Source of the DNA: Dechloromonas sp. UBA6271
GTDB taxonomy: Bacteria; Pseudomonadota; Gammaproteobacteria; Burkholderiales; Rhodocyclaceae
Assembly (NCBI GenBank): GCA_002440665.1
Contig: DJUX01000061.1
Span: forward strand, 1-64,000
Direction of reading: 5' to 3'
Length of the DNA stretch: 64,000 nucleotides
The notes below the pieces were generated by a model. That model did not search any database. It was not told the DNA's origin and was given only the letters and a program-made list of their open reading frames with translations. Positions 9,601 to 18,463 of the stretch are shown here, one piece after another; within the stretch, counting starts at the first letter, position 1; every line of letters starts with the position of its first letter. The position numbers and the translations under genes were made by a program.

Positions 9601-11550
9601 TCAAACGTCAGCCTCGACCAGCCCGCCGTCCTTCTCCATCCAGGCCCGGCGGCCGGCCGCTTCGCCCTTGCCCATGAGCAGGGTGAAGGTGGCAGTCATT
9701 TGCCGGATTGTCTCGCGATCGGCCTGGAAAGGTACTAGCCGCCGGGTGTCCGGGCAGAGCGTGGTTTCCCAGAGCTGGTCCGGGTTCATTTCGCCGAGGC
9801 CTTTGAAGCGGGAGACGGTGATCTTGTTTTCCGAGACACCTTCGTCGCGCAATTTGACCAGCGTCTGTTCCTTTTCGGCTTCATCGAGGCAATAGACCTT
9901 GCGCGTGTGGCCGCGGGCTTCGACGTCGACGCGGAACAACGGCGGCTGGGCGACGTGGATGTGGCCGCGTTCGACTAGGGCCGGGAAGTGTTTCAAAAAC
10001 AGCGTGAACAGCAGCACCTGAATGTGCGAGCCATCGACGTCGGCGTCAGACATGACGATGATGCGGCCGTAGCGCAGACCGGAGATGTCAACCGTGTCGA
10101 TCTGCTCGATGCCGTGCGGGTCAACGCCGACCGCCACGGAAATGTCATGCACTTCGTTGTTCTTGAATAGCTGGTCGCGGTCGACTTCCCAGGTGTTGAG
10201 TACCTTGCCGCGCAAGGGCAGCACCGCCTGGGTTTCCTTGTCGCGGCCCTGTTTGGCCGAACCGCCGGCCGAGTCGCCCTCGACCAGGAAAACCTCGTTG
10301 CGGGCGATGTCGTCGGACTCGCAGTCGGTCAGCTTGCCGGGCAGGGTGGCGATGCCGGAAGACTTCTTCTTCTCGACCTTTTGCGTCGATTTCATGCGGT
10401 TCTGCGCCGCCTTGACGGCCAGCTCGGCGATCTTCTTGCCGAAGTCGGCATGGCTGTTGAGCCAGAGTTCGAAGGGGTCGCGCACCATCTGGGTGACCAG
10501 CTTGTAGGCATCGCGGCTGGTCAGTTTTTCCTTGGTCTGGCCCTGGAACTGCGGGTCGAGGACCTTGGCCGACAGCAGATAGGTCATGCGGCCGCAGACG
10601 TCTTCCTGGGCCAGTTTGACCTTGGCCGGCAGGATGGCGTGGTGTTCGGCGAAAGTCTTGACCGCCTCGAATACCCCCGCCTTGAGGCCAGCTTCGTGGG
10701 TGCCGCCGTCGAGCGTCGGGATCAGGTTGACGTAGGATTCCGGCTTGCCGCCGCCTTCTTCAAACCAGGCCAGGGCCCAGGTAGCGCCTTCGCCGACGGC
10801 GAAACCGTTGGCGCTTTCAACATATTTCTCGCCGACGAAGATCGGCGCCACGGGCGTGCCGACCATCATTTCGTTGAGGTAGTCGGCCATGCCATTCTGG
10901 TAGCACCAAGTCTTTTTGGTTTCGCCCTCGATTTCGAGGTCGACCGTGACATTGGGCATCAGCACGGCTTTCGAGCGCAGCAGGTGTTCCAGTTGGCCGA
11001 GGTTGATCTTCGGCGAATCGAAATACTTGGGGTCGGGCGAGATGCGCACCGTCGTGCCGGTGTTGCGCTGGCCGCAGTCGCCGATCCGGCTTAAGGGCTC
11101 GGTGACGAAGCCGGCGCCGAAAGCGATATGGTGAATGCCGCCGCCGCGCTTGATCTCGACTTCCAGCCGCGTCGATAGCGCATTGGTCACCGAGACGCCG
11201 ACGCCGTGCAGGCCGCCCGAGAAGCGGTAGGCGTTGCCCGCTTCCTTCTTGTTGAACTTGCCGCCGGCGTGCAGCTTGCAGAAGACCAGCTCGACCGCCG
11301 GCCGGCCTTCTTCCGGGTGGATTTCGACCGGGATGCCGCGGCCGTTGTCGCTGACTTCAATGATGCCGTCGGCCCGAACCAGCACGCCAATTTTCCTGGC
11401 GTAGCCGGCCAGTGCCTCGTCGGCAGCGTTGTCGATGACTTCCTGAATGATGTGGGTCGGGCAGGTTGTCCTGGTATACATCCCGGGACGTTCCTTGACG
11501 GGTTCCAGGTCTTTCAGGACGCGGATGGAGGCGGCGGAGTATTCAGTCAT
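9601..11550 (-). CDS. parE: DNA topoisomerase IV subunit B
   Basis: 649 residues from MTEYSAASIRVLKDLEPV, the usual ParE beginning; the frame extends upstream but those residues overlap an uptake-like motif. The GHKL ATPase domain shows QEVIDNAADEALAGYA, SDNGRGIPV and FSGGLHGVGVSVTNALS. The TOPRIM domain shows VEGDSAGGSAKQGRD and SDADVDGSHIQ. The C-terminal GLGEMNPDQLWETT also matches the family. With ParC it forms the enzyme that decatenates daughter chromosomes; parC is not in the window. The gene stands 42 bp downstream of a PHB-depolymerase-like gene on the same strand. Confidence 0.95.
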   Translation of the reverse strand: MTEYSAASIRVLKDLEPVKERPGMYTRTTCPTHIIQEVIDNAADEALAGYARKIGVLVRADGIIEVSDNGRGIPVEIHPEEGRPAVELVFCKLHAGGKFNKKEAGNAYRFSGGLHGVGVSVTNALSTRLEVEIKRGGGIHHIAFGAGFVTEPLSRIGDCGQRNTGTTVRISPDPKYFDSPKINLGQLEHLLRSKAVLMPNVTVDLEIEGETKKTWCYQNGMADYLNEMMVGTPVAPIFVGEKYVESANGFAVGEGATWALAWFEEGGGKPESYVNLIPTLDGGTHEAGLKAGVFEAVKTFAEHHAILPAKVKLAQEDVCGRMTYLLSAKVLDPQFQGQTKEKLTSRDAYKLVTQMVRDPFELWLNSHADFGKKIAELAVKAAQNRMKSTQKVEKKKSSGIATLPGKLTDCESDDIARNEVFLVEGDSAGGSAKQGRDKETQAVLPLRGKVLNTWEVDRDQLFKNNEVHDISVAVGVDPHGIEQIDTVDISGLRYGRIIVMSDADVDGSHIQVLLFTLFLKHFPALVERGHIHVAQPPLFRVDVEARGHTRKVYCLDEAEKEQTLVKLRDEGVSENKITVSRFKGLGEMNPDQLWETTLCPDTRRLVPFQADRETIRQMTATFTLLMGKGEAAGRRAWMEKDGGLVEADV

Positions 11551-11558
11551 GCGCTTTG

Positions 11559-11591
11559 AAAATGGGGCAATTTTGGGCGTCGACCGCAACA
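11559..11591 (-). repeat. Uptake-like motif copy 3
   Basis: Core at 11579-11587 on the minus strand, preceded by TGTT, with AAAATT and ATTTT tracts in register. It sits in the gap just upstream of parE. Confidence 0.85.
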
Positions 11592-11592
11592 A

Positions 11593-12681
11593 TCAGCGGT
11601 TCGTGGTGCTGGACGTCGATGTCGGGGCAGATTGTACCGGTTGCGGCGGCATTCCCAAGGTTTCGATCATCGCCCGGACGGCACGCATCTGGACGCCATC
11701 GCGGGTGTGGTAGTCGGCGCCGGTGTAGCCCCACCAGTCCCAGCAGCCCTTCGGGTTGAGCAGCCAGCGGAACGAGCCCCAGGCCAGGCCATAGCGACGT
11801 ACCGTCTGCGGGTAGAGGACGACGATGCGGTTGCTGGCGGCCCAGCCGTTGTAGCCGGCGCCGTCGACAAAGCGGCGGCCGATCTCGCCGGCGTTCTGCA
11901 GGCAGCCGTGAAACGCGACGTGAACCTTGCAGCCGCCGTTGCGGCAACTGGCCGGCACGAAAGCGTAGCCTTCACTGGCGAGGCTGGCATCGATCGCCCG
12001 GCCGGAAACGAACGGGCGCTGGTCGAAAACAATCATTTCGCCGGCCGGTGGCGTTGCAGCCGGCTGCAGCGGACCGAGCAGGTGCGTCAGCAGCTTGCCG
12101 GCGGCGTCGATATCCTGGCAGCGATTGATGAAGGGCGTTTCGGAGGTCGGGCAGGCATTCGCCTGCGGGTCGGCGACCGAGAGCATGGCATGCCCGGCCT
12201 CCGGCACCTTGACGAAACTGATCGCTTCGGCCGGCAGCGTGGCGCGGTAGAAGGCATCCAGCGCATCCATCACCGGCGGCAGGACGGTCTTGTCGTTGCC
12301 GCCGGCCAGCAGCCAGACGCGGTCATCCTGCAGGTGCTTGAGCGGGTCGATTCGCCCTGATTCGGCCAGTTGTTTGACGGTCTTCAGCGTCTCGTCGGGC
12401 GTCGGCGGCAGATCCTTGCCGGATGGCGTCATGCAGTTGCCCAGCGCACGACGTACCGAACCCTCGGCGCAGTAATACGGTCCGCCGGCCACGATGCCGG
12501 CGCCGCGCACGAGGCTCGAATAGGCGACCTGGAACTGGACGGCCATGTAGCCGCCGGAAGAAATGCCGGAAACCGTCACGTCGTTGGTGCTGGCGGCCAG
12601 TCTTGGCAATGGCTGGGCGGCGGCGACGCTGGCGGCGAACAGCAACAGGGCGCCAGCCGGCAGGCATGAATGGAATTTCAT
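11593..12681 (-). CDS. PHB depolymerase-like secreted esterase
   Basis: 362 residues from MKFHSCLPAG. A hydrophobic signal peptide ends near ASVAAAQ. The lipase box GISSGGYMA gives a GxSxG nucleophile near Ser41, and VHVAFHGCLQNAG near the C-terminal third is a conserved block of this family, as is WWGYTGADYHTRDG. Such proteins hydrolyse poly(3-hydroxybutyrate) or related short-chain esters, probably in the periplasm or outside the cell. A longer upstream Met exists but would precede the signal peptide. Substrate specificity is not provable from sequence. Confidence 0.8.
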   Translation of the reverse strand: MKFHSCLPAGALLLFAASVAAAQPLPRLAASTNDVTVSGISSGGYMAVQFQVAYSSLVRGAGIVAGGPYYCAEGSVRRALGNCMTPSGKDLPPTPDETLKTVKQLAESGRIDPLKHLQDDRVWLLAGGNDKTVLPPVMDALDAFYRATLPAEAISFVKVPEAGHAMLSVADPQANACPTSETPFINRCQDIDAAGKLLTHLLGPLQPAATPPAGEMIVFDQRPFVSGRAIDASLASEGYAFVPASCRNGGCKVHVAFHGCLQNAGEIGRRFVDGAGYNGWAASNRIVVLYPQTVRRYGLAWGSFRWLLNPKGCWDWWGYTGADYHTRDGVQMRAVRAMIETLGMPPQPVQSAPTSTSSTTNR

Positions 12682-12720
12682 ATCTTCAGGAATCCGTTCG
12701 GTTGGAAATAATGCGCCATG

Positions 12721-12753
12721 AAAATGGGGCAAAAACGACGGTCGACCGCAACA
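12721..12753 (-). repeat. Uptake-like motif copy 4
   Basis: Core at 12741-12749 on the minus strand, preceded by TGTT, with TTTTT and ATTTT tracts in register. Intergenic, upstream of the esterase gene. Confidence 0.85.
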
Positions 12754-12796
12754 GGCGGCGCCGGCAGGATTTTACTGGTTCTCGCAAGCAAGAACT

Positions 12797-12826
12797 GAAA
12801 AGGGCCGGCGAAACCGGCCCTTTAGA
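12797..12826 (-). terminator. Rho-independent terminator after the CsgG-like gene
   Basis: AAAGGGCCGG at 12799-12808 pairs with CCGGCCCTTT at 12814-12823 around a five-base loop. Read on the minus strand the stem is followed by a short T run, 25 bp past the CsgG-like stop. Confidence 0.7.
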
Positions 12827-12850
12827 GCACACCGTCGACAAGGCGGGGGG

Positions 12851-13705
12851 CTATTTGCTCTTTATCGCCTTGCCGGCCGGCGTCGATCCGCCCTGCACAC
12901 CAAGCCCACCGCCGGTGCCGAGGCCGCCTTTCACTTCCTGCGCCTTGTAGTTGCGCACCGCCTTGACCAGATTGTTGTAGGAATCGGTAAAGGCGGCGAC
13001 GATGACCTTGCCTTCGGCAGTATTCGAGTAGCCGCCGCCGATACCGCCGGCACCGCCACCAATTAGACCGCCAATGAAGCCAAAGTCCATGTTGCGGGCA
13101 CTGCCCTCGGCGGCCGCCAGTTGCACACTGGAGCGGTTGTCGATCAGCGTCAGTATCGTGCTGGCTTCCTTGGCGTTCATGCTGCCGCCAACCAGTGCCC
13201 CGACCGAACCAAACAGTCCGCCGACCGCCGCGCCGGCGCCGCCGGCATTCTGGTTGCTGAAGGTGATGGACGGGCTCATCGAGTAGTCGGCCGCGACCAT
13301 CTGGCCCTTGCCGAAATTTGAACCCTTGCGCATCTCGCCGGATTGTTCGAGTGCACGTTCGCCCATGATGTTGCCCATGGCGCGGCCGCGTTCGACGACG
13401 ACGAAGCAGTTCGACTGCTGCACCAGCAGCTTGAGCACCGGCACCGTCGAGCCGAGCCGCCACTGGCCGGTGAGGATGCCGTACCACGAAGCGTGCGTAT
13501 CCTCGACGATGGCCACAGTGCCCATCGTGGCCGAACATTTTTCCAGTTGCGAGTTGGCACCCTGGGCAGTGCTGCCGGCAGCGGAGCCGGTCGCCGTCGT
13601 TTTTGCCTCGGGTGAGCCCATCTGCATGTTGGAACAAGCGGCCAGCGTTGCGCAAAGCATGCCGCCCAGCAGTACGCGGCGTTTGGAAAGTTGGGGAGCT
13701 TTCAT
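12851..13705 (-). CDS. CsgG-family lipoprotein
   Basis: 284 residues. A lipoprotein signal ends in LAAC with Cys24 as the lipidated residue. The segment VAIVEDTHASWYG through LKLLVQQSNCFVVVERG resembles CsgG/HfaB proteins, which form or support outer-membrane secretion channels. Two glycine-rich stretches (GGAGAAVGGLFGSVGALVGG and GGLIGGGAGGIGGG) could be membrane-inserting or flexible. No curli subunit genes are nearby, so a curli role is not supported. The gene is transcribed divergently from the DUF808 gene across a 257-bp gap. Confidence 0.7.
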   Translation of the reverse strand: MKAPQLSKRRVLLGGMLCATLAACSNMQMGSPEAKTTATGSAAGSTAQGANSQLEKCSATMGTVAIVEDTHASWYGILTGQWRLGSTVPVLKLLVQQSNCFVVVERGRAMGNIMGERALEQSGEMRKGSNFGKGQMVAADYSMSPSITFSNQNAGGAGAAVGGLFGSVGALVGGSMNAKEASTILTLIDNRSSVQLAAAEGSARNMDFGFIGGLIGGGAGGIGGGYSNTAEGKVIVAAFTDSYNNLVKAVRNYKAQEVKGGLGTGGGLGVQGGSTPAGKAIKSK

Positions 13706-13962
13706 GGTGACCTCCTGAATAAATTGTGGCAGTTTGGCATTTGTTCTGCATGTCGACGCAGGCGTACAAGCATACTCATAACTACAGCAAATGGGTGCAA
13801 TCGTTCGTCCAGCAAGCGAAAAATTGGTTTGCGGAAGAGCGGTTCAATTCCCATCGGTCAGCAAAAGACGCAATTGCGTTATTCTTCGCGAACCGGCAGC
13901 GCTCAATCCAGATTGAGTACCCGCCGGTAATTTTCATTTCATATCGAACGGAAGGTCGCACC

Positions 13963-14886
13963 ATGGCTGGAGCCAGCCTGCTTGCACTACTCGACGACAT
14001 CGCGACGCTGCTCGACGACGTCAGCGTCATGACCAAGGTTGCCGCCAAGAAGACTGCCGGCGTGCTCGGCGACGATCTGGCGCTGAATGCGCAGCAGGTT
14101 TCCGGCGTGCGTGCCGAACGGGAACTGCCGGTGGTCTGGGCGGTGGCGGTCGGCTCGCTGAAGAACAAGGTCATCCTGGTGCCCGCCGCGCTGGCGATCA
14201 GCGCCTTCATCCCGTGGGCGGTAACGCCCTTGCTGATGATCGGCGGCTTCTATCTCTGCCTCGAAGGCGTCGAGAAACTGGCGCACAAATGGCTGCACAC
14301 GCCGGAGGAGGATGCCGCGCACCACGCGGAAGAACTCAATGCAGTGGCCGACGAGACGGTCGATCTGGCCGCCTACGAGGCGGAAAAGATCAAGGGCGCC
14401 ATCCGGACCGACTTCGTGCTGTCGGCAGAAATCATCGTCATCGCCCTCGGCACCGTCGCCACGCAGCCCTTTCACACCCAGGTCGCGGTGCTGACCGGCA
14501 TCGGCCTGATCATGACGGTGGGTGTCTATGGCATCGTCGCCGGCATCGTCAAAATGGATGATCTCGGGCTTTATTTCCTGCAGCAGGGTGCCGCACCGGT
14601 GCGCGTCGTCGGCAAATGGCTGTTGCTGGCGGCGCCGAAGCTGATGAAGGCGTTGACGGTGATCGGTACCGCGGCGATGTTCCTGGTCGGCGGCGGCATC
14701 CTGACGCACGGGATTCCGCCGGTGCATCACGGCATCGAGCAGACCGCCGCCAACTTCGGTGTGCTCGGCGGGGTCGTCTCGCTGGCGCTGGACATGCTGG
14801 CTGGCATCGTCGGCGGGACGCTGGCGCTGCTGGCGGTCGGGCTGGTGACGAGCCTGGCGAAGATATTCAAGGGGACGAAATCATGA
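13963..14886 (+). CDS. DUF808 family inner-membrane protein
   Basis: 307 residues from MAGASLLALLDDIATLLDDV, the usual start of this family (E. coli YedI); the frame is open for another 79 codons upstream without similarity. Several hydrophobic helices are visible (around KNKVILVPAALAISAFIPW, VTPLLMIGGFYL, and near the C-terminus). The molecular function of DUF808 is unknown. The stop overlaps the start of the next gene by four bases (ATGA), so the two are probably translated together. Confidence 0.8.
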   Translation: MAGASLLALLDDIATLLDDVSVMTKVAAKKTAGVLGDDLALNAQQVSGVRAERELPVVWAVAVGSLKNKVILVPAALAISAFIPWAVTPLLMIGGFYLCLEGVEKLAHKWLHTPEEDAAHHAEELNAVADETVDLAAYEAEKIKGAIRTDFVLSAEIIVIALGTVATQPFHTQVAVLTGIGLIMTVGVYGIVAGIVKMDDLGLYFLQQGAAPVRVVGKWLLLAAPKLMKALTVIGTAAMFLVGGGILTHGIPPVHHGIEQTAANFGVLGGVVSLALDMLAGIVGGTLALLAVGLVTSLAKIFKGTKS

Positions 14887-15932
14887 GCAAGGCGTTGCGT
14901 CTTTCCGAAAAATGGTTCCGCTTCGGCCTCTGGATCGTCGCCTTCGTTTTCGCCGGCTTCCTGATCGGGCTCGGCGGCACCATCGTCCAGAACCTGCCGC
15001 GGGTCGAGCACCATTACACGCAGGAGGACTTCATCGACAAGCCGCTGGCGGAGCAGGCGCGCAACGTCATCAAGGAGGCCCAGAAGACGCGCACCGGGGC
15101 TCAGGAAAGCCTGGAGCAGGCCCGCCTCAGACACAACGTGACACGCGCCAATTCAGCGACGGCACGCGACACCTTCAACAACTGGCTGTCCACCCGCCAG
15201 GCGACCCGGCGCGCCGAGCAGGACAGCGAGTTGATCGCCCGCACCCAGGAACTCGACGAACTGAAAGCCGGCGAACGCAGCGCGCTGGCCGATGTCGAGG
15301 CGCAGCAGAAAATCCTGCTCGACGCACAGCAGGCGGAGGCGAGGGCGCAGACGCAACTGCGCGAACTGGAGCGGGATGCCGCGGAGAAGCTGGCGACCGA
15401 ACTGCGCAGCCAGGAGTTGCGTGTCTTCCTCTACCGCCTGACGCTGACCCTGCCGCTGCTCGGCATTGCCGGCTGGCTGTTTGCCAAAAAGCGCAAGAGT
15501 ACATACTGGCCGTTCGTCTGGGGCTTCATCTATTTCGCCCTGTTCGCCTTCTTCGTCGAACTCGTGCCCTACCTGCCGAGCTACGGCGGCTACGTGCGCT
15601 ACGTGGTCGGCATCGTCATCACGGTGCTGGTCGGGCGTTACGCGATCATTGCGCTGAACCGCTATCTCGAACGCCAGAAACTGGCCGAGGCGCTGCCCGA
15701 TGCCGAGCGGCGCAAGGAACTGAGCTACGACACGGCGCTGGCGCGCCTCGCCAAGAAGGTCTGCCCCGGCTGCGAACGGCCTGTCGACCTGACCAACACG
15801 GCGATCGACTACTGCCCACATTGCGGCATCTGTCTCTTCGATCATTGCGCCGGCTGCAACGAGCGCAAGAGCGCCTTCGCCCGTTTCTGTCACGCCTGCG
15901 GCGCTGTTGCGCGGGACAAAGCCGCCGGCTGA
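14883..15932 (+). CDS. Membrane protein with coiled coil and C-terminal zinc ribbons
   Basis: 349 residues, function not recognised. An N-terminal transmembrane segment (FGLWIVAFVFAGFLIGLGG) is followed by a long charged helical stretch, about residues 50-180, rich in Glu, Gln, Arg and Ala, likely coiled coil. Then come three hydrophobic segments (LPLLGIAGWLF, FIYFALFAFFVELV, YVVGIVITVLVG). The C-terminus has paired cysteines CPGC, CPHCGIC, CAGC and CHAC, typical of zinc ribbons. Translational coupling to the DUF808 gene suggests a joint envelope function. Confidence 0.65.
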   Translation: MSKALRLSEKWFRFGLWIVAFVFAGFLIGLGGTIVQNLPRVEHHYTQEDFIDKPLAEQARNVIKEAQKTRTGAQESLEQARLRHNVTRANSATARDTFNNWLSTRQATRRAEQDSELIARTQELDELKAGERSALADVEAQQKILLDAQQAEARAQTQLRELERDAAEKLATELRSQELRVFLYRLTLTLPLLGIAGWLFAKKRKSTYWPFVWGFIYFALFAFFVELVPYLPSYGGYVRYVVGIVITVLVGRYAIIALNRYLERQKLAEALPDAERRKELSYDTALARLAKKVCPGCERPVDLTNTAIDYCPHCGICLFDHCAGCNERKSAFARFCHACGAVARDKAAG

Positions 15933-15937
15933 ACTTT

Positions 15938-16351
15938 TCAGCCAAGCAGGGTGACGACAATCTCCCGCTGGTGGTCTTGCGTGCGGTGCTCGAACAGGTA
16001 GATGCCCTGCCAGGTGCCAAGCAACATGCGTCCGCCGGCGAATGGCACGCTCAGCGAAGTTCCGGTCAGCAGCGAGCGGGCATGGGCGGCCATGTCGTCG
16101 TCGCCTTCCAGATCATGCCGGTAGGCCGGATCGCCATCCGGCGCCCAGCGCTGCATCAGCATTTCAAGGTCTCGGCGCACCGTCGGATCGGCGTTTTCGG
16201 TAATCGCCAGGCCGCAACTGGTGTGGCGAACGAAAATGTGGGCAATTCCGGTGTCGACCGCAGCAGCCTGCACCAAGGCGGCAATATTTGCGGTGATTTC
16301 GGTCGAACCGCGGCCGCGGGTGGCGATGGTGAGGCGATATTGTTCGGTCAT
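15938..16351 (-). CDS. yjbQ: YjbQ family protein
   Basis: 137 residues from MTEQYRLTIATRG; the frame continues upstream but the family begins here. Conserved blocks visible are HIFVRHTSCGLAITENADP, GDDDMAAHARS and GTWQGIYLFEHR, containing the conserved histidines. Members are annotated as secondary thiamine-phosphate synthases because of weak activity in E. coli; the physiological role is unclear. Convergent with the zinc-ribbon gene, with only 5 bp between. An uptake-like motif within it encodes AVD. Confidence 0.88.
   Translation of the reverse strand: MTEQYRLTIATRGRGSTEITANIAALVQAAAVDTGIAHIFVRHTSCGLAITENADPTVRRDLEMLMQRWAPDGDPAYRHDLEGDDDMAAHARSLLTGTSLSVPFAGGRMLLGTWQGIYLFEHRTQDHQREIVVTLLG
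16233..16265 (-). repeat. Uptake-like motif copy 5
   Basis: Core at 16253-16261 on the minus strand, preceded by TGCT, with AATT and ATTTT tracts in register. It lies in the yjbQ coding sequence on the sense strand. Confidence 0.75.
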
Positions 16352-16400
16352 GGTCAGAAATCGGCTGAAACTTCTTGGGACTGTCAGAGTAGTGCGGCGT

Positions 16401-17021
16401 CTACTTTTTGCCCTCGCGCCATTGTGGGTACGTGACGCGCGCAACGTCGAAGCGATCGGTGGTACGACAATAAACAGAAGGCGAACCGAGTCGCCCGAGT
16501 GGCGCAAAACCATTGATATGCATGCGCGGACCCAGCAAATGATCGGCGACGTGAAACATGACCACTTCGCCAATGATCAGCGTATTGGCCCCCAGTGGCT
16601 GGGCGCTGAACAGTTTGCACTCAAGGCTGGCCTGTGCCTCTGCCACGCGCGGCGGTTTTACGCGAACCGAGGGTGCGGTGTGTAAATTTGCCGCCTCCAG
16701 TTCGCTCTGGTCTGCCGGAAAATCTGCCGCCGAAATATTCATCGCGGAGAACAAGTCCTCGGTCACCAGATTCACGACAAATTCGCCACCGGCCAGAATG
16801 TTTCTTGCGGTGTCCTTGGACTCGCCATTGTCCCTTTGGCCGACGCTGATGATGATATACAGCGGGTCGGCGCCGACCGCGTTGAAAAAGCTGAAAGGTG
16901 CAAGATTGACCACGCCATCCAGGCTCTGGCTGGTCACCCAGGCGATCGGGCGCGGCACGACCAGATTGGTCAGCAACTTGTAGTTATTTGCGTATGACTG
17001 AAGGGCAGGATCGATTTGCAT
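16401..17021 (-). CDS. Flavin reductase-like domain protein
   Basis: 206 residues from MQIDPALQSYANNYKLLTN. VVPRPIAWVTS, VNLAPFSFFNAVGADPLYI, KDTARNILAGGEFVVNLV and a late LGRLGSPSVYC are the recognisable blocks of FMN-binding flavin reductase/DIM6-NTAB proteins. The enzyme probably binds FMN and reduces a flavin for a partner oxygenase or acts alone; no partner is adjacent. An upstream Met exists but lies outside the conserved fold. The IS5 element begins 243 bp upstream of this start. Confidence 0.8.
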   Translation of the reverse strand: MQIDPALQSYANNYKLLTNLVVPRPIAWVTSQSLDGVVNLAPFSFFNAVGADPLYIIISVGQRDNGESKDTARNILAGGEFVVNLVTEDLFSAMNISAADFPADQSELEAANLHTAPSVRVKPPRVAEAQASLECKLFSAQPLGANTLIIGEVVMFHVADHLLGPRMHINGFAPLGRLGSPSVYCRTTDRFDVARVTYPQWREGKK

Positions 17022-17264
17022 GAGGGTTACTCCGATATAAACCTGGCCGGCTAACAAAACATGAATGCCAGCCAGACAGGGTCATCCATAAAACTCAGCA
17101 GCGGAAAATATGCCGTTGGCGCCTCGATAGTGGATTCGGAATCCTGGAATGGCTGATTCGAGTAATCAAGGGGCAATTGTTGCAGTTTACGCGGCTCTTA
17201 GGCCAGAAGAGAAAATGAATAATCCTGGACAAGTCGGCCGTCGTTACCATGAAAGAACGTCTAA

Positions 17265-18463
17265 GGAAGCGCTGATTTATTCCCTTTTCCGGAGCGTCGA
17301 GTGGGGCAGGATGAGAAAATGCTGGAAGGCTGACGGCGGATGAGCGAGATGACGAAGCCGGCGAGTTTTTCCGAACTGGAATACGCCGCGAAGAAGAAGC
17401 AGACGCGGCGGGACCGGTTTCTGACGGAAATTGAAGCGGTGACCCCGTGGGCGGCACTGGAGCGGACGATCACGCCCTTCTACCCAAACTCGGGTGGTCG
17501 GGGTCGCCTGCCCATTGGGCTGACCCGGATGCTGCGCATGTATGTGGCGCAGCAGTGCTTCGGACTCTCGGACGAAGGCGTCGAGGACGCGCTGTACGAC
17601 AGCCAGGCCATCCGCCGCTTTGTCGGGATTGACCTGGCGCGGGAAGCGGCCCCGGATGCCACGACCCTGCTCAAGTTCCGTCGCCTGCTGGAAACGCACC
17701 AGCTGACCGAATCCATCTTTAATACCATCAACGCCCATCTGGCCGAGAAAGGTTTGCTGCTGCGGGAAGGCACGATTGTTGACGCCACCCTGATTGCCGC
17801 ACCGCCTTCGACCAAGAACCGGGAAGGCAAGCGGGATGGCGAGATGCACCAGGCGAAGAAAGGCCATCAATGGCATTTCGGCATGAAGGCGCATATCGGC
17901 GTCGATGCCCAGTCCGGATTGGTGCATACGGTGGTGGGCACCGCCGCCAACGTGAGCGACGTGACCCAGGCCCAGGCGCTCCTGCACGGCGATGAAACGG
18001 ATGCCTTTGGCGATGCCGCCTACCAAGGGGTCGAGAAGCGGGCAGAGAATCTGGCACTCCCGGTGACCTGGCATGTGGCCATGCGCCCGAGCAAGCGCAA
18101 GACCCTGCCGAGGATGGCGCTGGGCGACCTGCTCGAACGGATTGAACACACCAAAGCCAGTATCCGGGCCAAGGTCGAGCATCCGTTCCATGTGGTGAAG
18201 AACCTCTTTGGTCATCGCAAGACGCGCTACCGCGGTTTGGCCAAGAACGCGGCCCAACTCTTCTCGCTGTTCGGTTTCGCCAATCTGGTGCTGGCACGCC
18301 GCTGGCTGCTCGACGCCCACACCCAAGGTGTGTCCTGAATACGGGAAATAGGTGAAATGCCTCGCAAAAACCGGGGCCGGACAGCAAAAACCATCTTATT
18401 TCCCGGCCCAATCAGCCTCGCCTACTTCAGATTCCGGGGCTGGGTGATTTGTTCAGCGTTTCC
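17265..18463 (+). mobile_element. IS5-family insertion sequence, complete, 1199 bp
   Basis: The left end reads GGAAGCGCTGATTTAT and the right end, reverse-complemented, GGAAACGCTGAACAAAT, imperfect terminal inverted repeats. The flanking tetranucleotides are CTAA (17261-17264) and CTAG (18464-18467); both fit the YTAR target typical of the IS5 group, but they differ by one base, so the duplication has drifted or the copy has recombined. One transposase gene fills it. The right end abuts the stop codon of the broken NERD gene. Confidence 0.85.
17340..18338 (+). CDS. IS5-family DDE transposase
   Basis: 332 residues. An N-terminal DUF772-type region (LPIGLTRMLRMYVAQQCFGL, GLSDEGVEDALYDSQAIRRF) precedes the RNase H-like catalytic core. 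Likely catalytic Asp residues are in GTIVDATLIAAP and DAFGDAAYQGVEKR, and the C-terminal Glu in KASIRAKVEHPFHVVKNLFG. Typical IS5-subgroup length and no disruption, so it may still be active. No uptake-like motif lies within the element, as expected for a recent arrival. Confidence 0.92.
   Translation: MSEMTKPASFSELEYAAKKKQTRRDRFLTEIEAVTPWAALERTITPFYPNSGGRGRLPIGLTRMLRMYVAQQCFGLSDEGVEDALYDSQAIRRFVGIDLAREAAPDATTLLKFRRLLETHQLTESIFNTINAHLAEKGLLLREGTIVDATLIAAPPSTKNREGKRDGEMHQAKKGHQWHFGMKAHIGVDAQSGLVHTVVGTAANVSDVTQAQALLHGDETDAFGDAAYQGVEKRAENLALPVTWHVAMRPSKRKTLPRMALGDLLERIEHTKASIRAKVEHPFHVVKNLFGHRKTRYRGLAKNAAQLFSLFGFANLVLARRWLLDAHTQGVS

Noticed and set aside
12851..13705. CsgG-like gene as a curli operon
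   Set aside because: No csgA, csgB, csgE or csgF-like neighbour; the adjacent genes are unrelated.
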